Assembly (NCBI GenBank): GCA_017979445.1
Contig: CM030706.1
Location: 7,915,595 to 7,979,594 of the forward strand
Source of the DNA: Akebia trifoliata
Lineage: Eukaryota; Streptophyta; Magnoliopsida; Ranunculales; Lardizabalaceae
Direction of reading: 5' to 3'
Length of the DNA: 64,000 nt
In this document: positions 55,401 to 64,000 of the stretch, one piece after another
Numbering within the stretch: the stretch's first letter is position 1
How the letters are laid out: every line of letters starts with the position of its first letter
Position numbers and translations under genes: made by a program
Notes under the pieces: model-generated
Database searches by the model: none
What the model saw: only the letters and a program-made list of their open reading frames with translations
Told to the model about the DNA's origin: nothing

Positions 55401-58400
55401 GAAGTCCTTAGAGAAGACCTCTTCAAATTCCATGATAGTATTATTTTGGAACCTTGATAGGGAAATGATTTACATATATCAATGCTTCTCGATCAGAACT
55501 TTAAATCACTAGTATGACCTATCAATTTTGAGTTGATAAACAATTTTTAACTCATACTGATGTGTTATTTATGCAGAATCACGAAGGGTACCTTTTAGCG
55601 AACTTAGCTGAGTGGTAAGACATGTGGAGTGTTGTTCCCACATCCTAGGTTCAAACCACCCTTGAACCCAACTTCATCTGCTAACCACTAATGCTATACC
55701 TATCCAAAAAATAATGATGGATTTTCTTCATCTTTTTTATATGTTGAGCAGAGATACAGTGACCTCAATTTCTTTAGTGTCTTTATTGTAAGTGTGCAAC
55801 ATGTATTTACTAAGGGATATCAATTTATTTATTTCTTTTTTAAATTTGGGAATGTATTCACTTGATGTAAATCTTAGTACTTTGCCTTTTTTTGTTCATT
55901 TTTTTACAGTAGAATTGTTATGCAATGTTAAGATGATCTTTATGTCATATTTAGTTTATTTTTGAACATGCGAATGTTAGTTTGTCACTATTATTTATAG
56001 TGGACGTGCTATTACGGAATTGAGATTTTGTCTTGAGTTTTTATGAAATTTTATTCATGTATAGATTCCTTTATTTTCATGCAATTGCATGCTGTTTGTC
56101 CAACTATTTTGCAATTTTCATGGGTAGATGAACTAGAATGTCAGGTTCCTATTTGTTTTTGTATTTAGCTTTTATTGTTGATTAATTAAAACAAAAAAAA
56201 TGTTATGTAATGCTAAGAACTTAGGATTATTTTCTGGTTTTTTTCTTTTCTTTTTTGAACATGCAAATATTGCTAGTTTCTCACTACTACTTATGGTGAA
56301 CGTCCTATTATGTAATTGAGATGCTATCTCTTAAGTTTGTACGGAATTGTTATTCATGTATTATTTCCTTTATTTTCAGGCACTTGATATTGCATGCTAC
56401 TCTATGAATGAGGGCCTATACTTGTTTGTCCATCTATTTAGCAATTTTCATGTGTAGAAGAATTAGAGTGTTGACTTTCTATTTATTTTTGTACTTTGCT
56501 TTCTTGTGGATTTAATGGAACAAAAAATTGTTGTGCAATGTTTAATATTGTCTTTTATGTCATATTTCGTCTCTTTTTGAACATGAAAATGTTGCTAATT
56601 TCTCACTTCTATTTATAATAAAAATGCTATTACGTAATTTGGGATGCTATCTTTTAAGTTTGTATGGGAATGGTATTCATGTATGTATTCCTTTATTTTC
56701 AGGCAATTGCGATTGCATCCTGCTTTATGGATGAGGGCCCTATACTTATTGTTTGTCCAGCTATTTTGCGATTTACATGGGCTGAAGAATTAGAGCACTG
56801 GCTTCCTATTTGTTCACCCATGGATATCCATCTTGGTAAAACCTCTGAATCATCACTGGTTGTTCTTTTCTTAGAGTGACAGTGTTTGGCATCAAATGTT
56901 ACTGCTAGTTTATATACTTTTAGCTCATGAAATTTGAATGATCTCCCCCCTCCCTTTTTTCTGAGTTAAGTAAAGACGGCAAATTTGCTGATGATTGCTT
57001 GTTTAATTGCCTAGTTGTTTTGCTTAAGATTTTTTCCCCCACCTCTAATCTACAAAAAACGGAAACCTTGTAAATTGTCCCTAAACAAAAAACATGACCT
57101 GTTGCAAGAGTCGAACGTTTTTTTTTTTTGGTAAACAAAATATTGGGGCTAACAACTACGTTAATCTGGCTACTTCAAAATGAATATCAAATCTGTATTA
57201 GGTATTTCCATGTCAAGTGAAAATGTTGTACTCATGTCATATTGTTCTCTATCCTTGCCTTATTTGGGTATCACAAGTTAGCAACATGATATTTTATCTT
57301 CAGTCAAGGCACGCGTCTTCATATATTTCCTTACCATCCTTGGACATATCATTATTGGCCTCCCCAAGCCCTTTTGGAGCCTTAGACTTACACCATAGCG
57401 AACCTTGTCACTACTCTAGTGCTATTATTTGTCTTTGTTGTACATGCCAAGACCATATCAATTGGCTTTCAGTTTCTTTAATCGCCAATTTAGTCCGTTC
57501 CCAAATTTCCTTTAGCATACTCATCCATCTTTAATCGCCAATCTCTACTAATTGATTTGCCAATGGCTTTTCTGCCATTATTTTTTTTATGTTTATTCCC
57601 TCTTTCTTTCTTTATGCTGAACCTGAAAAGTTAAAAGTATGAAACTTTGAATGTGTTCCATTTTAGTTTGATTTTGATGAGTTTGGAATTTGGATATTGA
57701 ACTTTGAATGAGAAATTGGGAATGAAACTTCAAATGCGGTTCAATTTAAGTTTTGATATGTATGAGTTCGAAATTTGGATTTTTTTTTTGAGAATTTTTG
57801 AATTGTCGTAATAATTTTTTTTTTATATAGATTTTTCCTAAATTTCTCTTTTATTGGATTTTATATTGTTCATTTATTTTGGAAATTTAATTGTTTATCT
57901 ATTTTAAGAATACATGCTTATGAGACTTACATATCAAGGCTTTGGCTAGTGAAATGCTTGTTCTCACTCTGTAGCTTTTAAAAACACCTAATGATAATTA
58001 TTATTGATTACTGATAAACAATGATAATGGTTGACAATAATTTGTCCATTTTTTCTACATGCTCTGCTTATGTATGATGTTTCTCTAATCCTTCATGTTT
58101 CTCTAATTCTTCTTTTCAGTTTTTGGTCATCGAAATAATCCTGCTCATTTAACAAGATGTCCAAAATTTGTGGTTATCTCATATACAATGCTTAAACGTC
58201 TGCGAGAGAGTATTCTAGATCAAGATTGGGCTGTTTTGATTGTTGATGAATCTCACCATGTACGATGTACAAAGAAAGCATCAGAGCCAGATGAGGTATA
58301 GAATGCACCTGCCTTTTTCTTTTATTTACTTTGTAGGTCAGCGGATTGTGGCTGACAATAGGTTTGATCTCATGGATCAAAAAAGACTATAAACTTCTCA

Positions 58401-60030
58401 AGCTTGTTGAAAATTTTGTTGAAGCTTTAATCCTTTGTTGACAGCAATGAAACCACTTCTGTAGCATGCTGAGTTCCAAATAAAAAACAAAAGCAAGCAT
58501 CTACTTTCCGTGACAATCATTTCCAAAGATTTACTTTAAAGTATTCAGATGGTACTTGGGGTTTTACCTGTTGAGTGTCGTTACATCTTGTCAATTGGCA
58601 CACTGTTGTATGCTATTGAAACTGGTGCCAATACTGCAGGGATACTAATAAATTATATTATTCTCATATCTTAGTTTACCATTTCTTTTCTTTAACTCCT
58701 AACAATTTCCTTATTTTTGGCTATAAATCATATAAGTAGGATATGTAACAACCTAACTTTGCATGATTAACAATCTTATTGTAAAATCTTTGCAAGATTA
58801 TACAAAAAAAAGAGTAAATAATAATTTATAGCTTTAAAAAAACTACAGACTAAAACTAAATAGGATCATATTGGATATTTGGCCATGATGTGTTTCCTCA
58901 ACGATGTCCTAGGTTAAGGAAGTGAAGAGTCTTGTACTTTCCCTTCCAAGCATATATGTTCGTATCTAGGCATTTTAGATGTGCAATTGTACTCTTGCAT
59001 GTTATCTTCACATTTGATACAACCTTGGTTGGGCAACAAATTTGAAAGTTGGAAAGAAAAATATGAGGAAAAGGAAAAAGAAAAAAAATAATAATGGAGC
59101 AAAATTTATTCTCATTCCTCTCCTTGCATCTTCAATTAAACCAAAATGTTAAAGAATTTCAAGATTTAATTTAATGGATTTTTTTTTGAAATCATATTGG
59201 GTTTTTTTTTTTTAATATTGAGGGTTCACATGGAAGCAGTAAAATTAAGCAAAATGAGTGAACTAATGTCGTAATAAACAACCTGATAACTTCAAGACTC
59301 AATCAAAATAAAGTAAGAGACTAATAGTTCTTTCAGTTTGAAGCTCTAAACTTATGTCATATGCTGCTCATTAATGAGAGTTTTGTTTTTTATTTTTTAT
59401 TCTTTTTTTGTTGATACATGGTTATCCAGATTTAGTCTGACTAATCCCATGGACACGCCCGTCATCACTTCCAGCATGTGCTTTGCGTACCTGGCCTTTT
59501 AAAGCACCAGGGTGGTGGCCAACAAGGGGTGAAGTGATTTGAACTCAAGACCTCTGCTTCCTGAGGCATGGTGTTGGTCATCACCAGCCCCTTGTTGGTT
59601 TTTTTTGATAAGTTCATATACGAGATAGTTATTTTTCTTGATACTTAGATTGTTCATTTCACCCCACATTTCATGTTTCTGAATATTGTTAAATATTTTC
59701 TATTTTCAATTATAATTGCTACTATTTTCAGGTCCAAATATTTCATTTATTTTGATTAAATCTATTTTATCGTGTGTTAGATCCTTGATCATGACGTTAC
59801 CTAATTTGTTCTCCCTGAATGATGTTTATTTGATTTTGCATTAAATGCATTTTCTGTTAAATATAATGTTTAAATTTCTATATTTTCATTTATATTCTTT
59901 ATTTTCTTGGATTTTTTTTTTCCTTTTTAATATTTTTCATGTTATTTGAATAACAGATAAAAGCTGTCCTTGATTTGGCAACAAAAGTCAAACACAAGAT
60001 TTTACTCTCTGGGACACCTTCTTTGTCAAG
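34410..60030 (+). CDS. SNF2-family annealing helicase of the SMARCAL1/ZRANB3 type, 3' part outside window
   Basis: Exons are 34410-34745, 40850-41209, 56703-56835, 58120-58295 and 59957-60030, all GT-AG with phases 0,0,1,0,2, giving 359 residues so far. Residues 4-25 ([20 protein letters not shown]) match the RPA-binding motif at the SMARCAL1 N-terminus. Residues about 113-215 ('[14 protein letters not shown]…') occupy the HARP-like position. The SNF2 helicase motifs follow: Q/motif I 'LLPFQLDGV…DEMGLGKT' (Lys229), Ia '[20 protein letters not shown]', II DESH (319-322), III 'LLSGTP' (353-356). Family knowledge: such enzymes re-anneal RPA-coated single strands and remodel stalled replication forks in the nucleus. 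The match looks closest to the plant gene with a C-terminal HNH nuclease (ZRANB3 type), but that part lies beyond the window. Introns 1 (6.1 kb) and 2 (15.5 kb) are filled with transposons. Coding exons appear intact. Confidence 0.92.
34818..36168. mobile_element. PIF/Harbinger-type non-autonomous element, 1351 bp, in helicase intron 1
   Basis: TTA is duplicated (34815-34817 and 36169-36171). The termini are inverted: left GGGTATGTTTGGTAACACTT, right (reverse complement) GTGTGTGTTTGGCAACACTT, continuing 'ATGAAGTCTGAA' versus 'CTGAAGTTTGAA'. The 3-bp duplication and TGTTTGG ends fit PIF/Harbinger. No transposase frame was found inside, only AT-rich sequence, so it is a long non-autonomous derivative. 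Confidence 0.7.
36204..36568. mobile_element. Copy of the ACTCGG dispersed repeat
   Basis: Inverted ends: left 'atggttttaaaactcgg', right reversed 'atggttttaaatattg'. Inside are 'cttgtcttgtccacc' at the left and 'actgagatgactcgctcag' at the right, the same layout as the copies at 28966, 30639 and about 19870. Non-coding. Confidence 0.55.
36570..38580. other. Helicase intron 1, repetitive non-coding sequence
   Basis: An LTR-like piece at about 36760-36990 ('acgacactttacgtgaaaga', 'ctttcgagaaaagtccacga') has no partner. At 38100-38235 there is a threefold degenerate repeat of 'gttgatcgattggtttttag' words. The rest is AT-rich with short chance frames; no gene was recognised. Confidence 0.4.
38584..38720 (-). 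pseudogene. Fragment of remorin exon 1
   Basis: The minus strand aligns with the end of exon 1 of the remorin gene at 28238-28366, including its splice-donor region: 'gaaatttacttggagat' versus 'gaaatttacctggatat', 'tcttcttttgcttc', 'gaaacctgtgtagaaa', 'ctcttggtcaaggaggttt'. Translated, '[12 protein letters not shown]' parallels 'TSLTKSKPRRNS' of the intact gene. The frame drifts afterwards and no other exon is present. It lies in the first helicase intron, 10 kb from the source-like gene. Confidence 0.7.
38900..39510 (+). pseudogene. LINE fragment, reverse-transcriptase zinc-binding domain
   Basis: Plus-strand pieces fit the zf-RVT region at the C-terminus of plant L1 ORF2: '[23 protein letters not shown]' (38950-39040), '[16 protein letters not shown]' (39064-39110), then after frameshifts '[29 protein letters not shown]' (39180-39270). 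No reverse-transcriptase core is present, so it is a short 5'-truncated copy. Confidence 0.65.
39858..40095 (-). other. Unassigned open stretch in helicase intron 1
   Basis: Two overlapping minus-strand frames are open for about 70 codons. One reads '...[20 protein letters not shown]…[25 protein letters not shown]...', which has a protein-like composition, but I do not recognise it. It may be another captured gene fragment like its neighbours, or chance. Confidence 0.25.
40463..40640 (-). pseudogene. Fragment resembling plastid ribosomal protein bS6
   Basis: The minus strand reads '[20 protein letters not shown]' followed by 'DMSEREE', then after a one-base frameshift '[12 protein letters not shown]'. 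This follows the start of the bS6 domain in plant chloroplast S6 proteins (YETM-hydrophobic-RPDMSEDERL-LTQKYEE). Only about 45 residues are present and nothing downstream continues the fold, so it is a decayed fragment. The match is from memory of the family pattern; a protein search would settle it. Confidence 0.5.
41210..43477. other. Helicase intron 2, first part
   Basis: Non-coding. A tandem pair at about 42135-42220 and 42258-42345 shares 'gagattgct..ca.ccattt' and 'ctagccaa.taggc.tctttt', period about 110 bp. The rest is AT-rich, nothing recognised. Confidence 0.45.
43478..43519. repeat. Left 42-bp target-site duplication of a LINE
   Basis: It matches 51780-51821 at 40 of 42 positions (starts tatttaaataatcactcgaa). 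It lies exactly where the LINE homology starts, and its partner follows the A-rich tail, as expected of a long LINE target duplication. Confidence 0.8.
43653..44024 (+). mobile_element. TRIM (terminal-repeat retrotransposon in miniature), 372 bp
   Basis: Two LTRs, 43653-43801 (149 bp) and 43884-44024 (141 bp), both start TGTTGAGT and share 'acgtat.g.gctccaatttgacc' and 'tcttttggggtaaatggtt'. The 82-bp interior starts directly with a primer-binding site of the tRNA-Met type (tggtatcggagtgc, 43802-43815, one or two changes) and ends with the purine tract gggtgaggaggag (43871-43883). AAGGA is duplicated on both sides (43648-43652 and 44025-44029). Removing the element with one AAGGA copy joins the LINE reading frame exactly. 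It has no coding capacity. Confidence 0.85.
44493..47480 (-). mobile_element. hAT transposon with decayed transposase, right end lost
   Basis: The left end CAGTGTTTTCAAATAG (44493) is an hAT-like terminus. On the minus strand a transposase pseudogene shows a BED zinc-finger remnant ('[15 protein letters not shown]', about 47350-47280) and the N-terminal region (47274-46876, '[12 protein letters not shown]…'). Next comes the DUF659/catalytic region ('[20 protein letters not shown]', '[19 protein letters not shown]', 46493-46340). The C-terminal dimerisation part follows ('[17 protein letters not shown]', about 45280-45230), then an acidic tail (about 45000-44850). Frames are broken. No matching right terminus was found before the copia element starts, so that end is probably deleted. 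Confidence 0.75.
47545..51085 (+). mobile_element. Ty1/copia retrotransposon, 3'-truncated and degenerate
   Basis: A short LTR-like block (about 47545-47682, TGTTGAATAACT…CTCTCAATTCA) is followed by the primer-binding site TGGTATCAGAGCC (47685-47697). The coding order is that of copia. Gag with a UBN2-type core is at about 48440-49130; the zinc knuckle [14 protein letters not shown] is near 49137-49180. A protease-like 'WIIDSGV' is at 49438-49461, followed by the gag-pre-integrase '[18 protein letters not shown]' and '[12 protein letters not shown]' (49849-49975). The integrase core ends with '[20 protein letters not shown]' (50305-50370). The linker '[20 protein letters not shown]' (50985-51050) normally precedes the reverse transcriptase, but here the element stops. 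Reverse transcriptase, RNase H and 3' LTR are absent. Many stops and frameshifts. Confidence 0.8.
51780..51821. repeat. Right 42-bp target-site duplication of the LINE
   Basis: Partner of 43478-43519; it directly follows the A-rich LINE tail. Two transitions separate the copies. Confidence 0.8.
51822..55590. other. Helicase intron 2, middle part, no gene recognised
   Basis: About 51989-52372 is LTR-like (starts TGTTGGGCTATTAG, ends 'aaattaca', with 'ctctaataaatgaatgaatg' near the end), but no partner or target duplication was seen. At 52500-52569 lies a CTT/CTTT tract and a 22-25 nt poly-T. The rest is AT-rich with only short chance frames. Confidence 0.4.
55592..55720 (+). repeat. tRNA-derived SINE
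   Basis: The A box TAGCTGAGTGG (55605-55615) and B box GGTTCAAACC (55648-55657) are 32 bp apart, as in plant SINE heads, followed by a body ending near 'atccaaaaaataatg'. It lies in helicase intron 2, sense strand. Target duplication not identified. Confidence 0.65.
55912..56640 (+). repeat. Two decayed tandem copies of helicase exon 3 and its upstream intron
   Basis: Units starting near 55912, 56199 and 56524 share 'gttatgcaatg', 'tttttgaacatg.aaa', 'tttctcact', 'tattcatgta' and 'ttcctttattttca', and each leads into exon-3-like sequence. The pseudo-exon starts are 56081 and 56380; the intact exon starts at 56703. Pseudo-exon B keeps its acceptor (tattttcag) and reads 'GCAC…GATATTGCATGCTAC', 'ATGAATGAGGGCCTATACTTG', 'GAAGAATTAGAGTG' with frameshifts and a TAG. 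Pseudo-exon A lost the AG (cat) and about 35 bp of its 5' part. Both stop before the donor end of exon 3. Neither can replace the intact exon. Confidence 0.8.
56836..58119. other. Helicase intron 3
   Basis: 1284 bp, T-rich, GT at 56836 and AG at 58118-58119. Short duplicated words 'tttaatcgccaat' occur at 57477 and 57529. No element or gene recognised. Confidence 0.6.
59430..59610 (-). repeat. SINE-like fragment in helicase intron 4
   Basis: On the minus strand, 'gaggtcttgagttcaaatca' (59567-59530) resembles a B box region of a tRNA-derived SINE, preceded by a weak A-box-like 'ggctggtgatgacc'. The inverted pair 'ccaacaaggggtgaa' (59518) and 'agccccttgttgg' (59586) bounds part of it. Weak evidence. 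Confidence 0.3.
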
Positions 60031-61050
60031 GTTGTATACTAATTAACACAGTAATTGTATGTGGTAGTGATGTTCAGTCCTATTTCTTTATTCGTATAAA
60101 TTCGTATAGCACAGTAATTATATGTGGCACATTTTTTTTTTGGCCTCTTTTGTGTTCACCACTAGTCACAAATTCCTAGCCATAACAGTTATTATGATGA
60201 TATGTAGTTTTACAATTGTTTTGATAGGTACAAAGATTGTATTCAAACAAAAAGAGCTAATACCAAGGATGTCTACCAAGGGAAACACAAAGAAAGACAA
60301 AAGGATAGAGGCGAAAGAAAATAAAAAAGTGACACAAACAAAGCAACAGCTGAACAATCTAATCCCCTACAACCCAACCCCCCCCCCCCCCGCCCCGCGC
60401 ACGTGCGTATTATAAACAAATCCCATCCAACTTTTTTGTTAAATCTGTTCTATTCCATACTTTGTCTTTGAAATATATCAAGCCATTAATATTGGTCTTA
60501 AAATAATAATCCTTATGACAGGGACATTGTATTATTAGACAAGGCTAGCCTCGAAGAGCACAAAGTAAATAACACAAATAAATAACCTTTAGCCTTACAT
60601 CTTGAGGTGCATCAATGCTATATCCTCAGATCCACATAGTAGTTGGGTGACCTGATTTTGGAAAAAGATCATTTGTTTTTTTTCAAATTTTTTTTCATTA
60701 TTTCATCAAAATATCCCTTTTAGTGTTATAATATTGCAGAAATGACCTAATTTGGTTAGTTTGTATACATTTTTTATCCTGTTATTTAAAAGAAATATGA
60801 TATCAAAAGATCCAACCCTCAATTTGGTCTATGATTTATGTTCTTTCAGGTGTTGAATGATATTGATGATGCATAGGTAACATCGAATATATGATGTTTT
60901 GCTAGAAACACTCCTTATTAAGGTAGATGATAAAAATAATAACTATGTGGTTTGTGATTTGCATAATTCTAGAGAAATCTCAATGTAAAGAATTTGAGCC
61001 CAAATTTGGTTTATGATTTATGTCAATTTTTTTAGACGCTGAGGCTCCAG
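60031..61050. other. Helicase intron 5, first part
   Basis: Starts at the donor AG|GTTGTA. Contains a long C run with GC-rich flank (60379-60405) and AT-rich sequence. An 'ctttcag' near 60850 is followed by an early stop and gives no helicase-like codons, so I do not accept it as exon 6. Confidence 0.45.
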
Positions 61051-61079
61051 GCAAGGTACTTGGCTGGCCGAAATAGAAA

Positions 61080-64000
61080 ATAAATAAATTACATCTCAGT
61101 CCTAAAAGGACAGCTTTACGAGATGGCGACTGAGAACCCTGCACAAGGGGAGCACAATCCTTTACTGAAGTTGTATCGTGTTCAAATACTTTGAAAGATG
61201 GAGATCCACATCCTCCAGAAGGTGGGCTCCCACGAAGAACTTTAAAGCAACCTTCGCTGTGGTTAGGATTAGGAGAACCTTCCGTATCCTTTTCAGAGGA
61301 GGATGTGAAGATCGGATATGAGAAATTCAAGTTTTCTTTGGTAGCAAAATTTGCAAAACTTAGGTTTGGACCAAACCAGTTTTGGCTTGGGGTGGAGCGC
61401 ATCAGGAAAGTTATTCGAGGGTGGAAATTATTGTGCTCTTGCGATGCAATCACGTTGGACTTCCGACATATTATGTTGAATTTTTTCCATCTAGCCACTT
61501 AAAGGGAAAAAATCCCAGGAAGCCATGACTGCTTCAAGTATATCCGAAGAAGGTGATGATGTGTCAAAACATATTCCAAAATTTCTACCTAGAGAGCCCT
61601 CATTGGCTAAGGATGTTTTTGACATGGAGGTACTTGTTTGGGTGGAAAATCAAATTCAAAATTGAATTCGACAATTCAAGAAATTATCACGAAGGAGGAT
61701 CCCATGGAACACATATAGGACTTCCCTTCTTTAGGTAAGGATACTGAGAAGATTGCACCCAGTGCAGGAAAGGAAGATTCTGATTCTCCGAGTAATGTAA
61801 AGTTGGAAGATCTTCCCATTAAGTTTTGTGATGTTTCCTAATGAGGCCAACGTTCATCACTCCTTTGGGTGTCAATCACGATTTTGAGGAAGGCGAATTA
61901 TGTTAGAAGATTCTTTGCCTCTTGAAAGGCTTATACCCAGATTTGGATCTCTTTCGGCTCTGTTGGATCTGGTCAGTACTCAATACGAACCAGTACTTTT
62001 TATTGAAGGACCTAGCTAGAGGTTGCAGCAGAGTTGGATAAAATCAGTTCAGACCACTCTCTAGAGTTCAAAGGTGATTCCTCTTTTGCTGAGATGGAAG
62101 CTAAAGCCCTTGAATATAACTTTAATATAGGAAGTTCCACACTGAATAAGAAATGCATCGGAAGAAGAAAATCACGGTCAAATCTGGGTTCTCCCAAGAA
62201 GACCAGAGTGAAGAATTTACTCTTAACTATTTCTTGGGTTTAGTATGAAAAATTAGAGGGATTTTGAATCCCTCCCAAATTTGTTTGGAGAAAATTTAGA
62301 TGGCTTTAAATCCCATTTTCACAGCAATTTTAGAATCAATGTCGAGGAAGTAGAAGAATTTCCAAAAAATCTGCATCAGGTTTAAAGCTAAAGCTTCCTT
62401 TTGGAATAAGGAAGGCTTGAATTTTTGATCCATCTGATTACTCTGGTCTTGAGTTCCAAAGTTAAATTAGTCCATAGCTCTTCTCAATATTTAATTTTGG
62501 AAGTGGATTTGGTGAAGGAAGTGGTGAAACTTTGCATTATCTGAGGCTCTTGCAAGATCCAAGAACTAAGACTTTTTTGGGATGAGCTGAAGACTAACCT
62601 AAATCCGTTGGAAAAATTCTTTGTGGCAAGGGTCTTTAATGCCATTCTTCACCTAGATGAAAAGGGGGGAGGATTTCGAAGCTCCCAAACAATGGAGGAT
62701 TTTGGTTTAGTTGATGTAGGTTATTCAGGCTCTAAATTTACTTGGTGCAACAACAAACATGGAAACATATTAGGGGTAGATTGGAGAAAATTTTTGTTTC
62801 ATCTGCCTAAATCACTTGGTGGGATTCTTCTATGATTGCTCATGTACCGTATTTCCTCGGATCATTATCTAATTCATGTCCAATTCTCAAAATTACCTTT
62901 AGATTCAAGACAATTCAGATTCTTGGATTTTTGGGTAGATATGATTTTTTGATGTTGATGCAAGATTCTTGGAATGATAGAATGAAAGGGTCTCTGTTTT
63001 TTTCGGTTTTCTTGGAAGCTCAGAAAGCTAAGTGAGGCCTTAAAGACCTGGAATAAGGAAATTGTTGGGGATGTTCATAAAAAATTACACGCAACATAAG
63101 AGAAAGTTTAGGATTGTGAGGATTTGTTGGCTTCTCAGAGTTGGAATTTGGAGGTGTACTTGGAATGCCAAAAAGAAAAAAAAAAGACTATTCTAATCGG
63201 GCAAGCAATGAAGAGTCTTTGAGGGGGCAAAAATCTAGGGTGTCTTGTCTTCAAAAAGGGGACATGAACACAGTTTTTTCATATGTTAATAAGAGTTCGA
63301 GCCAAAGGAAATCTCATAAGAAGAATTAGGAAGGTTGACAGTGATATTATTGAAGATCAAAAGGAGATTGGAAAAGAAGCAGTTCAATAACTTGATGAGC
63401 TATTAACCTTGGATCCCTCCTTTATCGATCCAGCCTTGTTGGATGGGATTAGGAGTAAAGTCTCTTCGGCACAAAACTAAGATCTTATTGAACAACCTTT
63501 TTCAGATAAATGAACGCTCACAGTGCAGTGTGCCCAGATGGCTTCTCAGAGCTCTTATATTTGAAATCTTGGGATGTAATAAAAGGAGACTTGCTAGAAG
63601 TAGTAGCAAAGTTTTTCAAGGAGTCATTCCAAAGGGGGTGAACACCACGACTATAACCTTAATTCCAAAGGTTGAGGCACCCCTTAATTTTTCAGATTTC
63701 AGACCCATTAGTTTGTGTAATTTTTTGTATAAGATTTTGTCCAAGATCTTAGGTAAGCGTCTTGGCAAGATCCTCCCTAAATTAATATCTCTTGAACAAG
63801 GAGCATTTATTAAAGGGAGGAATATCTATGAATATAACATTGTGGCACATGAATTTATAGACGATCGTAGCCGGAAGGTCAGGGGAAATAATATAGCCTT
63901 GAAGATCTATGTGTAGAAGGTGTACAACAGGCTAGAGTGGAACTTTTTGTTGGAGGCAAGGGGATCCACTCTCTCCTCATTGTGGCAGACGAAGCTTTAA
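61080..64000 (+). mobile_element. L1-type LINE, nearly complete 5' part, degenerate, runs off the window
   Basis: ORF1 remnants carry the DUF4283 pattern ('SLVAKFAKLRFGPNQFWLGV…IRKVIRGW', 61334-61420, 'DFRHIMLNFF'). After many stops, ORF2 endonuclease remnants appear ('DFGLVDVGYSGSKFTWCNN', 62698-62756; 'MQDSWNDRM', about 62958). The first reverse-transcriptase motifs follow: 'VIPKGVNTTTITLIPK', 'SDFRPISLCNFLYKILSKIL', 'SLEQGAFIKGRNIYE' (63625-63835), 'AYNRLEW' near 63925. The domain order is ORF1, endonuclease, reverse transcriptase. Inserted in helicase intron 5 in sense orientation; the remaining helicase exons must lie beyond 64000. Confidence 0.8.

Noticed and set aside
57217..57534. 105-codon frame in helicase intron 3
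   Set aside because: Sits between confirmed exons 3 and 4, has no similarity to the helicase or any family I know, and including it would break the conserved motif order.
60166..60415. Lys-rich plus-strand frame and its antisense partner
   Set aside because: Low-complexity A-rich intron sequence ending in a C run; no domain.
60846..60885. Possible helicase exon 6 after an acceptor-like ctttcag
   Set aside because: It reaches a stop after a few codons and does not give the sequence expected after the LLSGTP motif.

Overview
This is nuclear DNA of a flowering plant, most likely a eudicot. It is AT-rich, the genes are spread over many GT-AG introns, all four genes belong to plant protein families, and more than half of the window is transposable elements of typical plant type. 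No CRISPR, operon or prokaryotic feature is present. I cannot name the species. Four genes can be modelled with confidence. (1) Minus strand, 1-5100 and beyond the left edge: a PTEN1-type phosphoinositide/protein phosphatase, five complete exons and one partial exon, with an inferred leader intron reaching to about 9.07 kb. (2) Plus strand, 23281-24561: an intronless coding region for a protein with the plant calmodulin-binding domain, with a leader that is probably spliced. (3) Minus strand, 26356-28487: a four-exon remorin ending in Cys-Phe-Cys-Phe. (4) Plus strand, 34410 to beyond the right edge: a SMARCAL1/ZRANB3-type SNF2 annealing helicase. Its first five exons lie between 34410 and 60030, separated by introns of 6.1, 15.5, 1.3, 1.7 and at least 4 kb. 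Layout of the rest: 5.1-9.1 kb is the PTEN leader intron, with a SINE, a decayed Ty3/gypsy element, an hAT MITE nested in its 3' LTR, and a small tandem repeat. 9.4-20.3 kb is intergenic, with palindromic repeats, a PIF/Harbinger MITE and a degenerate Mutator-like (MULE) transposon flanked by short-period repeats. 28.5-34.1 kb is a cluster of MITEs, LINE tails, two long nested palindromes set in TA tracts, and a tandem segmental duplication. Introns 1 and 2 of the helicase gene are transposon sinks. Intron 1 holds a 1.35-kb Harbinger-type element, a remorin gene fragment, a LINE fragment and a piece resembling plastid ribosomal protein S6. Intron 2 holds a LINE bounded by a 42-bp target-site duplication, into which a 372-bp TRIM, an hAT transposon and a Ty1/copia element were inserted. 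Just upstream of exon 3, the 5' part of that exon is present in two extra decayed copies. Intron 5 holds another LINE that runs off the window. The four host genes are not an obvious functional unit. PTEN and remorin act at membranes, the calmodulin-binding protein is probably a signalling protein, and the helicase is a nuclear DNA-repair factor. The strongest unusual signals are the exon-3 repeat array, the nested LINE/TRIM/hAT/copia stack with its diagnostic duplications, the two palindromic elements at 31.56-32.34 kb, and the gene-fragment cluster in helicase intron 1. I found no wholly new molecular system.
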